Assembly (NCBI GenBank): GCA_964530825.1
Contig: CAZHCA010000027.1
Coordinates: 1 to 60,670, forward strand
Length of the DNA stretch: 60,670 nucleotides
Direction: 5' to 3'
Source: CAZHCA01 sp964530825
GTDB lineage: Bacteria; Bacteroidota; Bacteroidia; Chitinophagales; Saprospiraceae
The notes under the pieces were generated by a model, which saw only the letters and a list, made by a program, of their open reading frames with translations, searched no databases and was not told where the DNA came from. Positions 7,144-14,648 of this stretch are shown here, piece after piece. The translations under genes and the position numbers were made by a program. Positions within the stretch are counted from its first letter, which is position 1, and each line of letters begins with the position of its first letter.

Positions 7144-8017
7144 TCTGGGCTTCCAATCTCTTTTTATGTTGCAAAACTGACTGAGCGGTCTTGTAACCCA
7201 TCAATCGCGTAATGAGCTGTGCGTCCAAACCTCTTTCCAGCAGTCGGTACATAAAGCCCTGGCGCAGGCTGTTACAAGTTAACTGATCGGGTAATCCTGC
7301 CTTGCGCATCCCGTCCGCAATCGCTTTTCTAACCTTGATACTGCTGAAGGGCTTGGGACCTTGGCGGGAACAATTCGGATCAAGCCGGAAAAAGAGATAA
7401 TTGGGACATGCTGCCGATGGTGATATCTTATCGCCGTGGCTTCTTCGAAGAATGCTGTTGTGGGTAATCAGGGACCGCAAAGGATCGATAAGGCGATTTG
7501 GTAATACGGTGTGCCGTCCGGAGTATTGTCCATTGGGCCGGATATGAATGTAACTGCGATCAAAATCTACATCCTCCTCCAAAAGGTGCGTGCACTCCTG
7601 CAACCGCAATCCGCTTCCGTACATCAAACAGGCAATGGTATGAACCATCCCGTTCAACTCCGCCTCTAGCTTTTGCCAATCTGCATGGCTCAGAAACGAG
7701 AGGCGTCCCTTAGCAGAATCACTTACGGCGGTGAAAGCCTGGCAGTGAGCGGGACGCTTCCCAACGATAGTAGCGTAAAAAAAGCGTAGAGCATACAGCG
7801 CTTGGTTGCAGGAAGATGTTGACAAGCCGCATTCCAGACTAAGAAATTTGATAAAATCAGCTATGTCCTTGCTGGTCCAGGCTCTTACCGTTTTTTTACC
7901 CTGAAAACGGATAAACCTATAAATCCAATCGGAATAGGATGAGGTGGTCGATGCACTTTTTGTCAACGCCAATAGGGCGACTGCCTCGTTCAAAAGCCTA
8001 TCTTTTTCTTCATTCAT
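7106..8017 (-). CDS. integron-integrase-like tyrosine recombinase with degenerate active site
   Basis: Intact 303-aa reading frame. Residues 5-95 are a SAM-like core-binding domain (TTSSYSDWIYRFIRF...). The catalytic domain aligns well with integron integrases: LMYGSGLRLQECTHL (R138), LTCNSLRQGF (N249, R252), RLMGYKTAQSVLQHK (Y275, H284) and the integron-type C-terminus SPLD (298-301). Compared with the canonical R-K-H-R-H/W-Y set, both arginines remain, but the lysine position is lost, the first His is Asn, the second His is Tyr, and the nucleophilic Tyr position is His (a Tyr at 295 is displaced by 11 residues). Strand-transfer activity is therefore unlikely, while DNA binding may remain. 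No attC-like array or cassettes are next to it. It converges on the GNAT gene and is divergent from the peroxidase. Confidence 0.82.
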   Translation of the reverse strand: MNEEKDRLLNEAVALLALTKSASTTSSYSDWIYRFIRFQGKKTVRAWTSKDIADFIKFLSLECGLSTSSCNQALYALRFFYATIVGKRPAHCQAFTAVSDSAKGRLSFLSHADWQKLEAELNGMVHTIACLMYGSGLRLQECTHLLEEDVDFDRSYIHIRPNGQYSGRHTVLPNRLIDPLRSLITHNSILRRSHGDKISPSAACPNYLFFRLDPNCSRQGPKPFSSIKVRKAIADGMRKAGLPDQLTCNSLRQGFMYRLLERGLDAQLITRLMGYKTAQSVLQHKKRLEAQITLYLESPLDKA

Positions 8018-8161
8018 GGTTTTTTGGGGTGAAGTGTTTTTTGGTGAAAAATACGCTAGGCAGGCTTATGTGAACATTTATAATTTATTAACTCCCGATT
8101 TGCACTGAGGGAGAAAGTGAAATAATTGAAAATCAAGTAATTATTGAACCCAATCAAATAG

Positions 8162-8192
8162 TTGGAGTATAGGATTGGTTTTTCCAATTTTG
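8162..8192 (+). promoter_or_regulatory. likely promoter of the haem peroxidase gene
   Basis: TTG (8162-8164), a 20-base spacer and CAATTTTG (8185-8192), one mismatch from TAnnTTTG. The predicted start lies about 16 bases before the peroxidase ATG. A short inverted repeat ATTGG/CCAAT sits just inside the spacer and could be an operator. Confidence 0.5.
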
Positions 8193-8214
8193 AAGAAAAC
8201 TAAACCTCAAACAC

Positions 8215-9666
8215 ATGACACAACCCAAAAAGTCTTACCACGGTATGGCTAAAGCCTCTACGGGGTGCAGCCATATGCGGCTCGGAAATTTTTGTCACCT
8301 GCTCAAAGGCGTTCCTTCTTGGGCAGAGGATTACGGGATTACCAACCAATGCGAGGCCGAGGAAATTGCCAGTCTTTTAGGCGGTCCTCAGGGTATTATG
8401 CACGATGCTCAATCCGAATCTCCCGATAGTGATTTGCCGGCGGCCTATATCTTTTTTGCACAGTTCGTAGATCACGATATCACCCTGGATACGTCCTCCG
8501 CTTTACACGGTCAGGCACTGGACAAAGAGAGTGTTGCCAAGTTGCCTAACTTTAGGTCACCTTCGCTTGACCTGGATTGCGTTTACGGTTTCGGCCCCGA
8601 AGCGTCACCTTTTCTTTTCGATCCTATACAATTCGGGCGGTTAGCCACAGGCAATTCCGTCAATGCCAATGATCTGCCGCGTACCGTAGCGGGCCAGGCC
8701 ATCATTGGTGATCCACGCAATGACGAGAATATGTTCGTGGCGCAAATGCATCTGGTATTTTTGCGGCTGCACAATCGATTCCTGATCGGTCGAAACTTTG
8801 AGGCTGCTCAGCAGGAAACGCGTTTCCATTACCAGTATGTGGTTTGGCATGATTTTCTGCAGCGGGTATGTGATCCGGATGTTTTTAATTTTGCCAATAA
8901 TGCGCTCTTCGACAAAAAACTACCCAAGTGTACGCATATCATCGATGAGTGCTTCTGCTTGTGCATGCCGGTGGAATTTGCCGTAGCCGCTTTTCGTTTT
9001 GGACATACCCTGGTTCGCTCTCAGTTTCCGGCCAACCCTCAGAACCCAGTGGTCGATCTTTTCGACGAACGCTTCGGCACCGATGGCTTCGGACCCGTGC
9101 CACCGGAGTTGACCGTCGACTGGAAATGCTTACTGGACATTGATGATTGTAAGCAATACGTACGTACGAAAGCTTTTGATCACTTGCTTGCCGACGAGCT
9201 GATCCGGATGCCCGATCCGGTAGTCGGACGCTTTGCCAGTGAGTCGGATCGCTCCTTGGCCTTCCGTAATCTACTGCGCAGTTTTGTGCTGGGTTTGCCC
9301 AGCGGTCAACTCGCGGCTCAGAAGATGGCCGAAAAAGGTTATCCCATCGATTCGATGCAGGATCTTAAACTGGAAGAAATACCTGGATGGGGATGCCTGC
9401 CGAATGATGTTCGCCAGCGATTACAGTTGCATACACCCCTTTTCTTATACCTTATGCGGGAAGCAGGTGTTGTGGGAGCGGGTAAGCGACTCGGTAAACT
9501 TGGATCGGCTATTTTGTTAGAAGTATTCGGCGCCATGCTGGTGCACGGTAAGGAGACTTTTCTTCACTATCCGAACTGGTCGCCTAACCCTTGTTTGATA
9601 AAAAATAGCCGCCTTACCCTGGCCGATTTAGTTCGCTTTGCCAGCGAAGAATCAGGTAGCCATTAA
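8215..9666 (+). CDS. animal-type haem peroxidase family protein
   Basis: Protein of 483 aa with the animal haem peroxidase fold. The distal site is FAQFVDHDITLD, with D86-H87-D88 as the haem-linking Asp, distal His and calcium ligand. IIGDPRNDENMFVAQMHLVFLRLHNR is the signature helix. The proximal His is H264 in FRFGHTLVRSQF. Bacterial members oxidise halides or phenols with hydrogen peroxide. There is no signal peptide, so a cytoplasmic location or non-classical release is implied. A cysteine-rich patch (CTHIIDECFCLC, about 242-253) is unusual. It stands alone, divergent from the degenerate integrase, with its own likely promoter. Peroxidase activity follows from the family; the natural substrate is unknown. 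Confidence 0.88.
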   Translation: MTQPKKSYHGMAKASTGCSHMRLGNFCHLLKGVPSWAEDYGITNQCEAEEIASLLGGPQGIMHDAQSESPDSDLPAAYIFFAQFVDHDITLDTSSALHGQALDKESVAKLPNFRSPSLDLDCVYGFGPEASPFLFDPIQFGRLATGNSVNANDLPRTVAGQAIIGDPRNDENMFVAQMHLVFLRLHNRFLIGRNFEAAQQETRFHYQYVVWHDFLQRVCDPDVFNFANNALFDKKLPKCTHIIDECFCLCMPVEFAVAAFRFGHTLVRSQFPANPQNPVVDLFDERFGTDGFGPVPPELTVDWKCLLDIDDCKQYVRTKAFDHLLADELIRMPDPVVGRFASESDRSLAFRNLLRSFVLGLPSGQLAAQKMAEKGYPIDSMQDLKLEEIPGWGCLPNDVRQRLQLHTPLFLYLMREAGVVGAGKRLGKLGSAILLEVFGAMLVHGKETFLHYPNWSPNPCLIKNSRLTLADLVRFASEESGSH

Positions 9667-9750
9667 TTAACCATCAGTAAAGGGTGCGTTTCCTTTTGGC
9701 GTCCTCGCTTAAAGGACTCGCACTATGTTACTTCCAGCGGCCTTGTACTT

Positions 9751-9900
9751 ATGAAAACCCTCAAAAACAAAGCAACATCACCCTGGTGTATTCTGCTAAT
9801 TGGCACTCATTGGTTGGCAGCCTGGAGCTGGTGGTATGCGTTCCCATTTACCTGGTACCATTATTTAGAGGAGGGCCATGGGGCGGAAAAGGCGGGTTAG
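9751..9900 (+). CDS. possible 49-aa membrane peptide
   Basis: A short frame from ATG at 9751 to TAG at 9898-9900 gives a peptide with a basic start (MKTLKNK), one tryptophan-rich hydrophobic stretch (WCILLIGTHWLAAWSWWYAF) and an acidic end. The shape fits a single-pass membrane peptide, but there is no recognised family or clear ribosome binding site, so it may be chance. It lies between the peroxidase and the SDR gene, in a 262-base gap that otherwise holds only a hairpin. Confidence 0.3.
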   Translation: MKTLKNKATSPWCILLIGTHWLAAWSWWYAFPFTWYHYLEEGHGAEKAG

Positions 9901-9925
9901 ATCTATCTACTATACCGCCTTTTCC
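9885..9925. terminator. hairpin between converging genes
   Basis: GGAAAAGGCGG (9885-9895) and CCGCCTTTTCC (9915-9925) form an 11-bp perfect stem with a 19-base loop, just past the 3' end of the leftward SDR gene. There is no clear T tract, so it may end transcription only weakly or serve as a 3' stabiliser. Confidence 0.45.
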
Positions 9926-9928
9926 CTG

Positions 9929-10798
9929 TCAATCGTTACGGTTCATAGAAGGCAGCAATCCTGTTTTGCGGCCGATAATCTGATCGAGCTTTCGGGTGGG
10001 GATTGCCCGGGGCAGGATCCAATCCCGAAAGCGGTTTTTAACTAATGCATAGCGTGCTTTTGGTTTAGGATGCTCCAGAATATCGACCATCCGGTTAGCT
10101 ACTTCATGGACCGGTAAGCCGTTACGGCCTTGCTTCAGAAGGTAGCTGCTGAATTTTTTTAAAGCTGGAAAATAGGCAGAATGGCTAATGCTATCTTCTC
10201 CAGGTCTTTTATCCCAGATGGGCGTGACAACCGATCCGGGTCCTACTACGATCACATCAATTCCAAAAAGGAGCAATTCCCGGCGCCAAACTTTTGACAA
10301 CCCCTCCAGGGCGTGCTTGCTGGCAGTATAAGGGCCCAGGAAAGGAGCCGCAATCTGGCCGGATACAGAGCTAATGTTCAGAATGCGTCCCGGACGGACG
10401 GGGTGATTTTCTCTTGCTCCGAGCAGGGGTAAAAATAGTTGCGTTACCTTAACCAAGCCAATTACATTAACCTCAAACTGATAGCGGATATCGGCGATGT
10501 CGAGTTCCTGCATGGGCCCGGAAATCGCAATACCGGCGTTGTTGATCAGCGCGCCTATGCCTTGGTTATGGGTGGCGGTTTCTATTTCCCTGGCAGCTTG
10601 CTTTATCGTCTCGTGGTCAGTAACGTCCATCAAAAAGGGTTGAAAACGTGTCCCTAACTCCTGCTGCAAGCGTTTTACATCGCTTGTTTTCCGTACACTG
10701 CCGAATACCGTATAGCCTTTGTTTACCAAAGTTCGAGCCAGACCATATCCAATACCCGTTGAAACGCCGGTTATGACAACCGGCAATGTCTTGTCCAT
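9929..10798 (-). CDS. short-chain dehydrogenase/reductase (SDR)
   Basis: Classical SDR oxidoreductase of 289 aa. The nucleotide-binding motif is TGVSTGIG (residues 10-17), the structural motif is NNAG (86-89), and the catalytic residues are S143/S144, Y157 and K161 (YTASK). After the Rossmann core, residues 185-289 form a longer C-terminal part (FSSYLLKQGRNGLP.., ARYALVKNRFRDWILPR) typical of SDRs acting on steroid- or retinol-like hydrophobic alcohols. The cofactor is probably NADP, from the arginine-containing VFGSVRKTSD after strand 2, though this is weak evidence. The substrate is unknown. It is transcribed alone, divergent from groES, with a well-matched promoter at 10825-10855. Confidence 0.9.
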   Translation of the reverse strand: MDKTLPVVITGVSTGIGYGLARTLVNKGYTVFGSVRKTSDVKRLQQELGTRFQPFLMDVTDHETIKQAAREIETATHNQGIGALINNAGIAISGPMQELDIADIRYQFEVNVIGLVKVTQLFLPLLGARENHPVRPGRILNISSVSGQIAAPFLGPYTASKHALEGLSKVWRRELLLFGIDVIVVGPGSVVTPIWDKRPGEDSISHSAYFPALKKFSSYLLKQGRNGLPVHEVANRMVDILEHPKPKARYALVKNRFRDWILPRAIPTRKLDQIIGRKTGLLPSMNRND

Positions 10799-10824
10799 GA
10801 CACATCTTTATTTACAGAGACTGA

Positions 10825-10855
10825 CAAAATTACGGGAATTTACCGGACTTTTTAA
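10825..10855 (-). promoter_or_regulatory. promoter of the SDR gene
   Basis: On the minus strand, TAATTTTG (10825-10832) is a perfect TAnnTTTG element, with TTA in the -33 position (10853-10855) after a 20-base spacer. The predicted start lies about 20 bases before the SDR ATG. Confidence 0.55.
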
Positions 10856-10951
10856 TACGCCTGCTCCCGTATTACGAATCCATCTTTGGACGACTGACAG
10901 GGTGTCATTTTTTTCGTTAAGTTTAAACTTTTTTTCGGCTTCCCCCTCCGA

Positions 10952-10982
10952 TTGGCACGTCGATTGGGTTAGGAAAATTTTG
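10952..10982 (+). promoter_or_regulatory. candidate groESL promoter
   Basis: TTG (10952-10954), a 20-base spacer and AAATTTTG (10975-10982), one mismatch from TAnnTTTG, would give a leader of about 100 bases before groES. A 12-bp palindrome AAGTTTAAACTT (10919-10930) lies just upstream and could be an operator. No CIRCE element is present. Confidence 0.4.
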
Positions 10983-11091
10983 AGGGAAAAGGTAAAAAGA
11001 ATGGTTACACTTAACTAACGCAAGTTACGATCTCAACCATTGCCTGGTCCTCTACTTTTAATTCCATGGTTTAATCAAAATTCTCTAAACA

Positions 11092-11379
11092 ATGAGCAAA
11101 GAAGCGTTTAAACCCATCAATGATCGAGTGGTGATCAAGCCGCTGCCTGCAGAAGAGAAGACAAAAGGCGGAATTATTATCCCCGACACCGCCAAAGAAA
11201 AGCCGCAACAGGGTGAAGTCATTGCAGTAGGCCCGGGTAAAGACGGTAAAACGGTAAGCGTGAAAACCGGCGACCGGGTGCTGTACGGCAAATACGCCGG
11301 GCAGGAGCTTAATTACAATGGTGACGAGTACCTTATTGTGCGGGAAGATGACATCCTGGTAGTACTAAACGAAAATTAG
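11092..11379 (+). CDS. groES: co-chaperonin GroES
   Basis: Protein of 95 aa matching GroES over its full length: FKPINDRVVIKPLPAEEKTKGGIIIPDTAKEKPQQGEVIAVGPG, then VKTGDRVLYGKYAGQELNYNGDEYLIVREDDILVV. It forms the heptameric lid of the GroEL chamber. The mobile loop (residues 17-34) contains the GGIIIP GroEL-binding sequence. groEL follows 45 bases downstream in the same direction, forming the standard groESL operon. There is no CIRCE repeat in the 293-base upstream region, so HrcA-type control is not supported; a Bacteroidota-type promoter is the best visible signal. Confidence 0.98.
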   Translation: MSKEAFKPINDRVVIKPLPAEEKTKGGIIIPDTAKEKPQQGEVIAVGPGKDGKTVSVKTGDRVLYGKYAGQELNYNGDEYLIVREDDILVVLNEN

Positions 11380-11424
11380 TTTTTGCTTAATCCTTCCATT
11401 GTTGAAATTTAAAAATCAATCATC

Positions 11425-13062
11425 ATGGCTGCAAAAGAAATAACGTTTAACAGCCAAGCCCGTGAGCACCTGAAAGCGGGTATTGATAAACTGGCTAATG
11501 CAGTGAAAGTGACGCTCGGCCCCAAAGGACGTAACGTCGTTTTGCAAAAAAGCTTTGGTGCGCCTAAAGTAACCAAAGACGGAGTGACGGTAGCTAAGGA
11601 TATCGAATTGCCGCACGCTCTGGAAAACATGGGTGCCCAGATGGTGAAGGAAGTGGCCAGTAAGACGGCCGACGCAGCAGGTGACGGTACCACCACGGCT
11701 ACGGTACTGGCACAAGCGCTGATCAACGCTGGGCTGAAAAACGTGGCTTCCGGTGCCAACCCCATCGACCTGAAGCGCGGGATCGACAAGGCGGTAAAAA
11801 TCGTGGTAGAAAACATCAAAAGCCAGGCGGAAAACGTGAGCAAGGACTTTGATAAGATCCAGCAGGTCGCTACCATCTCCGCTAACAATGACGAAGAAAT
11901 CGGCCAGCTCATTGCCGATGCCATGAAACGCGTGACAACCGATGGCGTGATCACCGTCGAAGAAGCCAAGGGCATGGAAACATACGTAGACGAAGTTACG
12001 GGTATGCAGTTTGACCGTGGTTACCTGTCGCCCTACTTTGCTACCGATACGGAGCAGATGATAACCGAATACGATGATCCGCTCATCCTGATCCACGATA
12101 AGAAAATCAGCAATGTCAAGGATATTATTCCCGTATTGGAAGCGGCATCGCAAGAAGGTAAGCCCCTGCTAATCATTGCCGAAGACGTAGAAGGTACAGC
12201 CATCAGCACCCTGGTCGTAAACCGGCTGCGCGGCACGCTACAGGTAGTTGCAGTGAAAGCCCCCGGTTTCGGTGACCGCCGTAAGGCCATGCTGGAAGAT
12301 ATTGCCATCCTGACCGGCGCTACCGTTATCAGTGAGGAGCGGGGTTATAAACTTGAAAATGCCGGCCTTCAGCACCTGGGTCGTGCCGAGCGCATCAAGA
12401 TCGACAAGGACAACACCACCATCGTCGACGGTAAAGGGGCTGACGAACACATCCAGGCGCGCATTCAGCAGATCAAATCGCAAATCGAGAGTACAACCTC
12501 TGATTACGATCGCGAAAAACTGCAAGAACGCCTGGCTAAACTGTCTGGCGGGGTAGCCGTGCTGCACGTGGGTGCTGCTACAGAGGTAGAAATGAAGGAG
12601 AAAAAAGACCGCGTAGATGATGCCCTGTCTGCGACCCGTGCAGCCGTGGAGGAAGGCATTGTACCGGGTGGTGGAGTGTCTTTTGTACGGGCCATCGAAG
12701 CCCTGCGTCACGTGAAGTTTGAAAATGAAGATGAATTCACCGGCGCCAGCATCGTAAGCAAGGCGTTGGAAGCACCCTTGCGTACCATCGCCTACAACGC
12801 AGGCGTAGAGGGTAGCGTCGTGCTGCAAAAAGTACTGGACGGAAAAGACGCCTTCGGCTACAATGCCCGTACCGACGTATACGAAGATCTAAAACAAGCC
12901 GGGGTAATCGATCCGGCCAAAGTTGCTCGCGTAGCTATCGAAAACGCGGCTTCTATTGCCGCCATGGTGCTCATGACAGAATGCGCCATCAATGATGCGC
13001 CCGAAAAAAATAAAGAAGGGGCGAATATGCCGAACCCCGGCATGTACGACGATATGATGTAA
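11425..13062 (+). CDS. groL: chaperonin GroEL
   Basis: Protein of 545 aa with all GroEL landmarks: KVTLGPKGRNVVLQKSFGAP, the ATP-binding GDGTTTATVLAQAL near residue 87, AANDRD-equivalent apical segments, and the C-terminal equatorial EGIVPGGGVSF and NDAPEK regions. It works with GroES to fold cytosolic proteins. Unlike most bacterial GroELs, it does not end in a GGM-repeat tail; it ends NPGMYDDMM, a short acidic/methionine tail. The start ATG lies 45 bases after groES, and a strong terminator follows the stop. Confidence 0.98.
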   Translation: MAAKEITFNSQAREHLKAGIDKLANAVKVTLGPKGRNVVLQKSFGAPKVTKDGVTVAKDIELPHALENMGAQMVKEVASKTADAAGDGTTTATVLAQALINAGLKNVASGANPIDLKRGIDKAVKIVVENIKSQAENVSKDFDKIQQVATISANNDEEIGQLIADAMKRVTTDGVITVEEAKGMETYVDEVTGMQFDRGYLSPYFATDTEQMITEYDDPLILIHDKKISNVKDIIPVLEAASQEGKPLLIIAEDVEGTAISTLVVNRLRGTLQVVAVKAPGFGDRRKAMLEDIAILTGATVISEERGYKLENAGLQHLGRAERIKIDKDNTTIVDGKGADEHIQARIQQIKSQIESTTSDYDREKLQERLAKLSGGVAVLHVGAATEVEMKEKKDRVDDALSATRAAVEEGIVPGGGVSFVRAIEALRHVKFENEDEFTGASIVSKALEAPLRTIAYNAGVEGSVVLQKVLDGKDAFGYNARTDVYEDLKQAGVIDPAKVARVAIENAASIAAMVLMTECAINDAPEKNKEGANMPNPGMYDDMM

Positions 13063-13095
13063 TGGGCCCCGCCCATCCAAAGCGATTGTAAATAG

Positions 13096-13126
13096 AAGTC
13101 CCGGTCGCTGGCCGGGGCTTTTTTTG
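13096..13126 (+). terminator. groESL terminator
   Basis: A 10-bp stem with two G-U pairs (AAGTCCCGGT, 13096-13105, with GCCGGGGCTT, 13111-13120), a five-base loop, then a run of T. It is a typical intrinsic terminator just after groEL. Confidence 0.9.
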
Positions 13127-13136
13127 TTTTGAGGAT

Positions 13137-13168
13137 TTGATGCTCTACACCTGCCGGACTTTCTTTTG
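13137..13168 (+). promoter_or_regulatory. weak candidate promoter of the alcohol dehydrogenase gene
   Basis: TTG (13137-13139), a 21-base spacer and TTCTTTTG (13161-13168), one mismatch from TAnnTTTG. The position, between the groESL terminator and the start codon at 13235, is right, but the match is imperfect. Confidence 0.35.
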
Positions 13169-13234
13169 AAATCCTTTAGGCTGTTATCGAACACGCTTTC
13201 ATATAACGGGTTGCACAGAAAAGGAACGAACGTT

Positions 13235-14341
13235 ATGAAGAAGATTGAAGCGGCTCTGGTAGCAGAGCAAGAGGGTGAATTCCAACTCGTCGACGCCCAG
13301 CTCGATGAAATTCAAGACCACGAAATATTAGTCAGAATTGTTGCTACCGGTTTGTGCCACACTGACCTATCGGTTCGCGACGGTATTCAGCCAGCCAGCT
13401 ATCCTACTGTACTGGGGCACGAAGGTGCCGGTGTTGTAGAAAAGGTAGGTAGCCACGTAACTACGGTCGAACCTGGCGACCATGTGGTATTAACCTACGG
13501 CTCCTGCGGCAAGTGCCGTCCTTGCCAGGAAGGAGATCCCACGTATTGTGATGACTTTTTTGCCCTCAATTTCGGCGGAAAGCGTATGGCAACCGATAAA
13601 GCCTCGATTAAAAACGGGCACGATGATATTACGGCGCGCTTTTTCCAGCAATCGTCTTTTGCTACGCACGCTATTGGTACCGAACGCAATACGATCAAAG
13701 TAACTAAAGAGGCTCCCCTAGAGTTACTAGGACCACTGGGCTGCGGGATCCAGACCGGCGCTGGATCGGTACTGAACTCTTTTAATCCGCGGGCCGGCTC
13801 CACCATCGCTATTTTCGGCGTAGGTTCGGTAGGACTCTCAGCAATTATGGCCGCGCGTCTTTGCGGTTGCACCACCATTATTGCGGCCGACATCCAGCCG
13901 CAGCGCCTGGAAATGGCCAAAGAATTGGGCGCCACGCATCTCATCAATTCGAAAGAAGAGGATCCAGTAGAAAGAATTCAGGAGATTACCCGCGGCGGCA
14001 CGGATTATGCATTGGAATGCTCGGGTATTGATAAAGTGCTGCGCCAAGCCGTCGATGGCCTCAACAAGCGTGGTGTATGCGGCATTGTAGGGGCACCGGC
14101 CCTCGGTTCCGAGGTCGAACTCGATATTAATGGGTTGCTTGTCGGTGGCAAAAAAGTCATTGGTCTGGCCGAAGGCGACAGCGTAGGTGATGTTTTCATT
14201 CCGCGCCTGATTGACCTCTACCTCCAGGGTAAATTTCCCTTCGATGAATTGATCAGGTATTATAATTTCAAAGATATCAACCAGGCGGTTGCTGATATGG
14301 AAAGCGGTAAAGTCATTAAACCGATCCTTCGCATGGCCTGA
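13235..14341 (+). CDS. zinc-dependent alcohol dehydrogenase (aryl-alcohol type)
   Basis: Medium-chain dehydrogenase of 368 aa. Catalytic zinc ligands are C41 (GLCHTDLS) and H62 (GHEGAGVV); the structural zinc site has the classic four cysteines C91, C94, C97 and C105 (CGKCRPC.......C). The Rossmann motif is IFGVGSVGLSAIM, with D in ADIQPQR favouring NAD. Sequence features (YPTVLGHEGAGVVEKVG, GPLGCGIQTGAGSVLN) place it with benzyl/aryl-alcohol dehydrogenases of the class III-related group, which oxidise alcohols to aldehydes. I chose ATG 13235 because it follows AAGGAACG and aligns with the family start; an upstream in-frame start adds 23 unrelated residues. It stands alone between two terminators. 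Confidence 0.9.
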   Translation: MKKIEAALVAEQEGEFQLVDAQLDEIQDHEILVRIVATGLCHTDLSVRDGIQPASYPTVLGHEGAGVVEKVGSHVTTVEPGDHVVLTYGSCGKCRPCQEGDPTYCDDFFALNFGGKRMATDKASIKNGHDDITARFFQQSSFATHAIGTERNTIKVTKEAPLELLGPLGCGIQTGAGSVLNSFNPRAGSTIAIFGVGSVGLSAIMAARLCGCTTIIAADIQPQRLEMAKELGATHLINSKEEDPVERIQEITRGGTDYALECSGIDKVLRQAVDGLNKRGVCGIVGAPALGSEVELDINGLLVGGKKVIGLAEGDSVGDVFIPRLIDLYLQGKFPFDELIRYYNFKDINQAVADMESGKVIKPILRMA

Positions 14342-14370
14342 TGTGTAAAAACCATACTATCCATCCTGAG

Positions 14371-14411
14371 CCCTTTGAAGCTGGTTGGCTTTAAAGGGTT
14401 TTTAATTTTGT
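14371..14411 (+). terminator. terminator after alcohol dehydrogenase
   Basis: CCCTTTGAAGC (14371-14381) pairs with GCTTTAAAGGG (14388-14398), with one G-U pair and a six-base loop, followed by a T-rich tail. Confidence 0.88.
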
Positions 14412-14648
14412 TTTACCCAGTCTAGTGTGACCGGCTATGCGCCGGCTAACGAAAACCGATAGCAGTACGGCACCTGGAAACTCTACACCGGATTGCAGAG
14501 TAAGTCAATTGCTCGATAACACATCTGGTGGGGGGGTGTGGCTGCCCTGGGAAAAAGAGGGCTCGATCTGGCTGAGTGACAAATTAATCCCCTCCATCTT
14601 TCAACAATCCTTATTTTTGCGCAATTAATGCGGTAAAAACGGCCAAGT
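14412..14648 (+). other. intergenic stretch before the ABC-F gene
   Basis: No gene is supported in this part of the 307-base gap. Two things are visible: a run of seven G at about 14524-14531, and TATTTTTG (14612-14619), a perfect TAnnTTTG match 30 bases before the ABC-F start codon. No TTG lies at the expected distance upstream, so it is only a partial promoter match. Confidence 0.45.

Noticed and set aside
9684..9983. Longer rightward frame after the peroxidase
   Set aside because: Low-complexity, unconserved appearance and overlap with the end of the SDR gene; the 49-aa frame inside the gap is only slightly better.
2495..10798. Mobile island or defence island
   Set aside because: Apart from the degenerate integrase there is no transposase, att duplication, phage gene or toxin-antitoxin pair, and composition looks like the rest by eye.
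10799..11091. CIRCE/HrcA operator upstream of groESL
   Set aside because: No TTAGCACTC-N9-GAGTGCTAA repeat is present; only a 12-bp AT-rich palindrome is seen.
14437..14628. 63-codon frame between the dehydrogenase and ABC-F genes
   Set aside because: No family pattern, G-rich tract in the middle and no start signal; likely chance.
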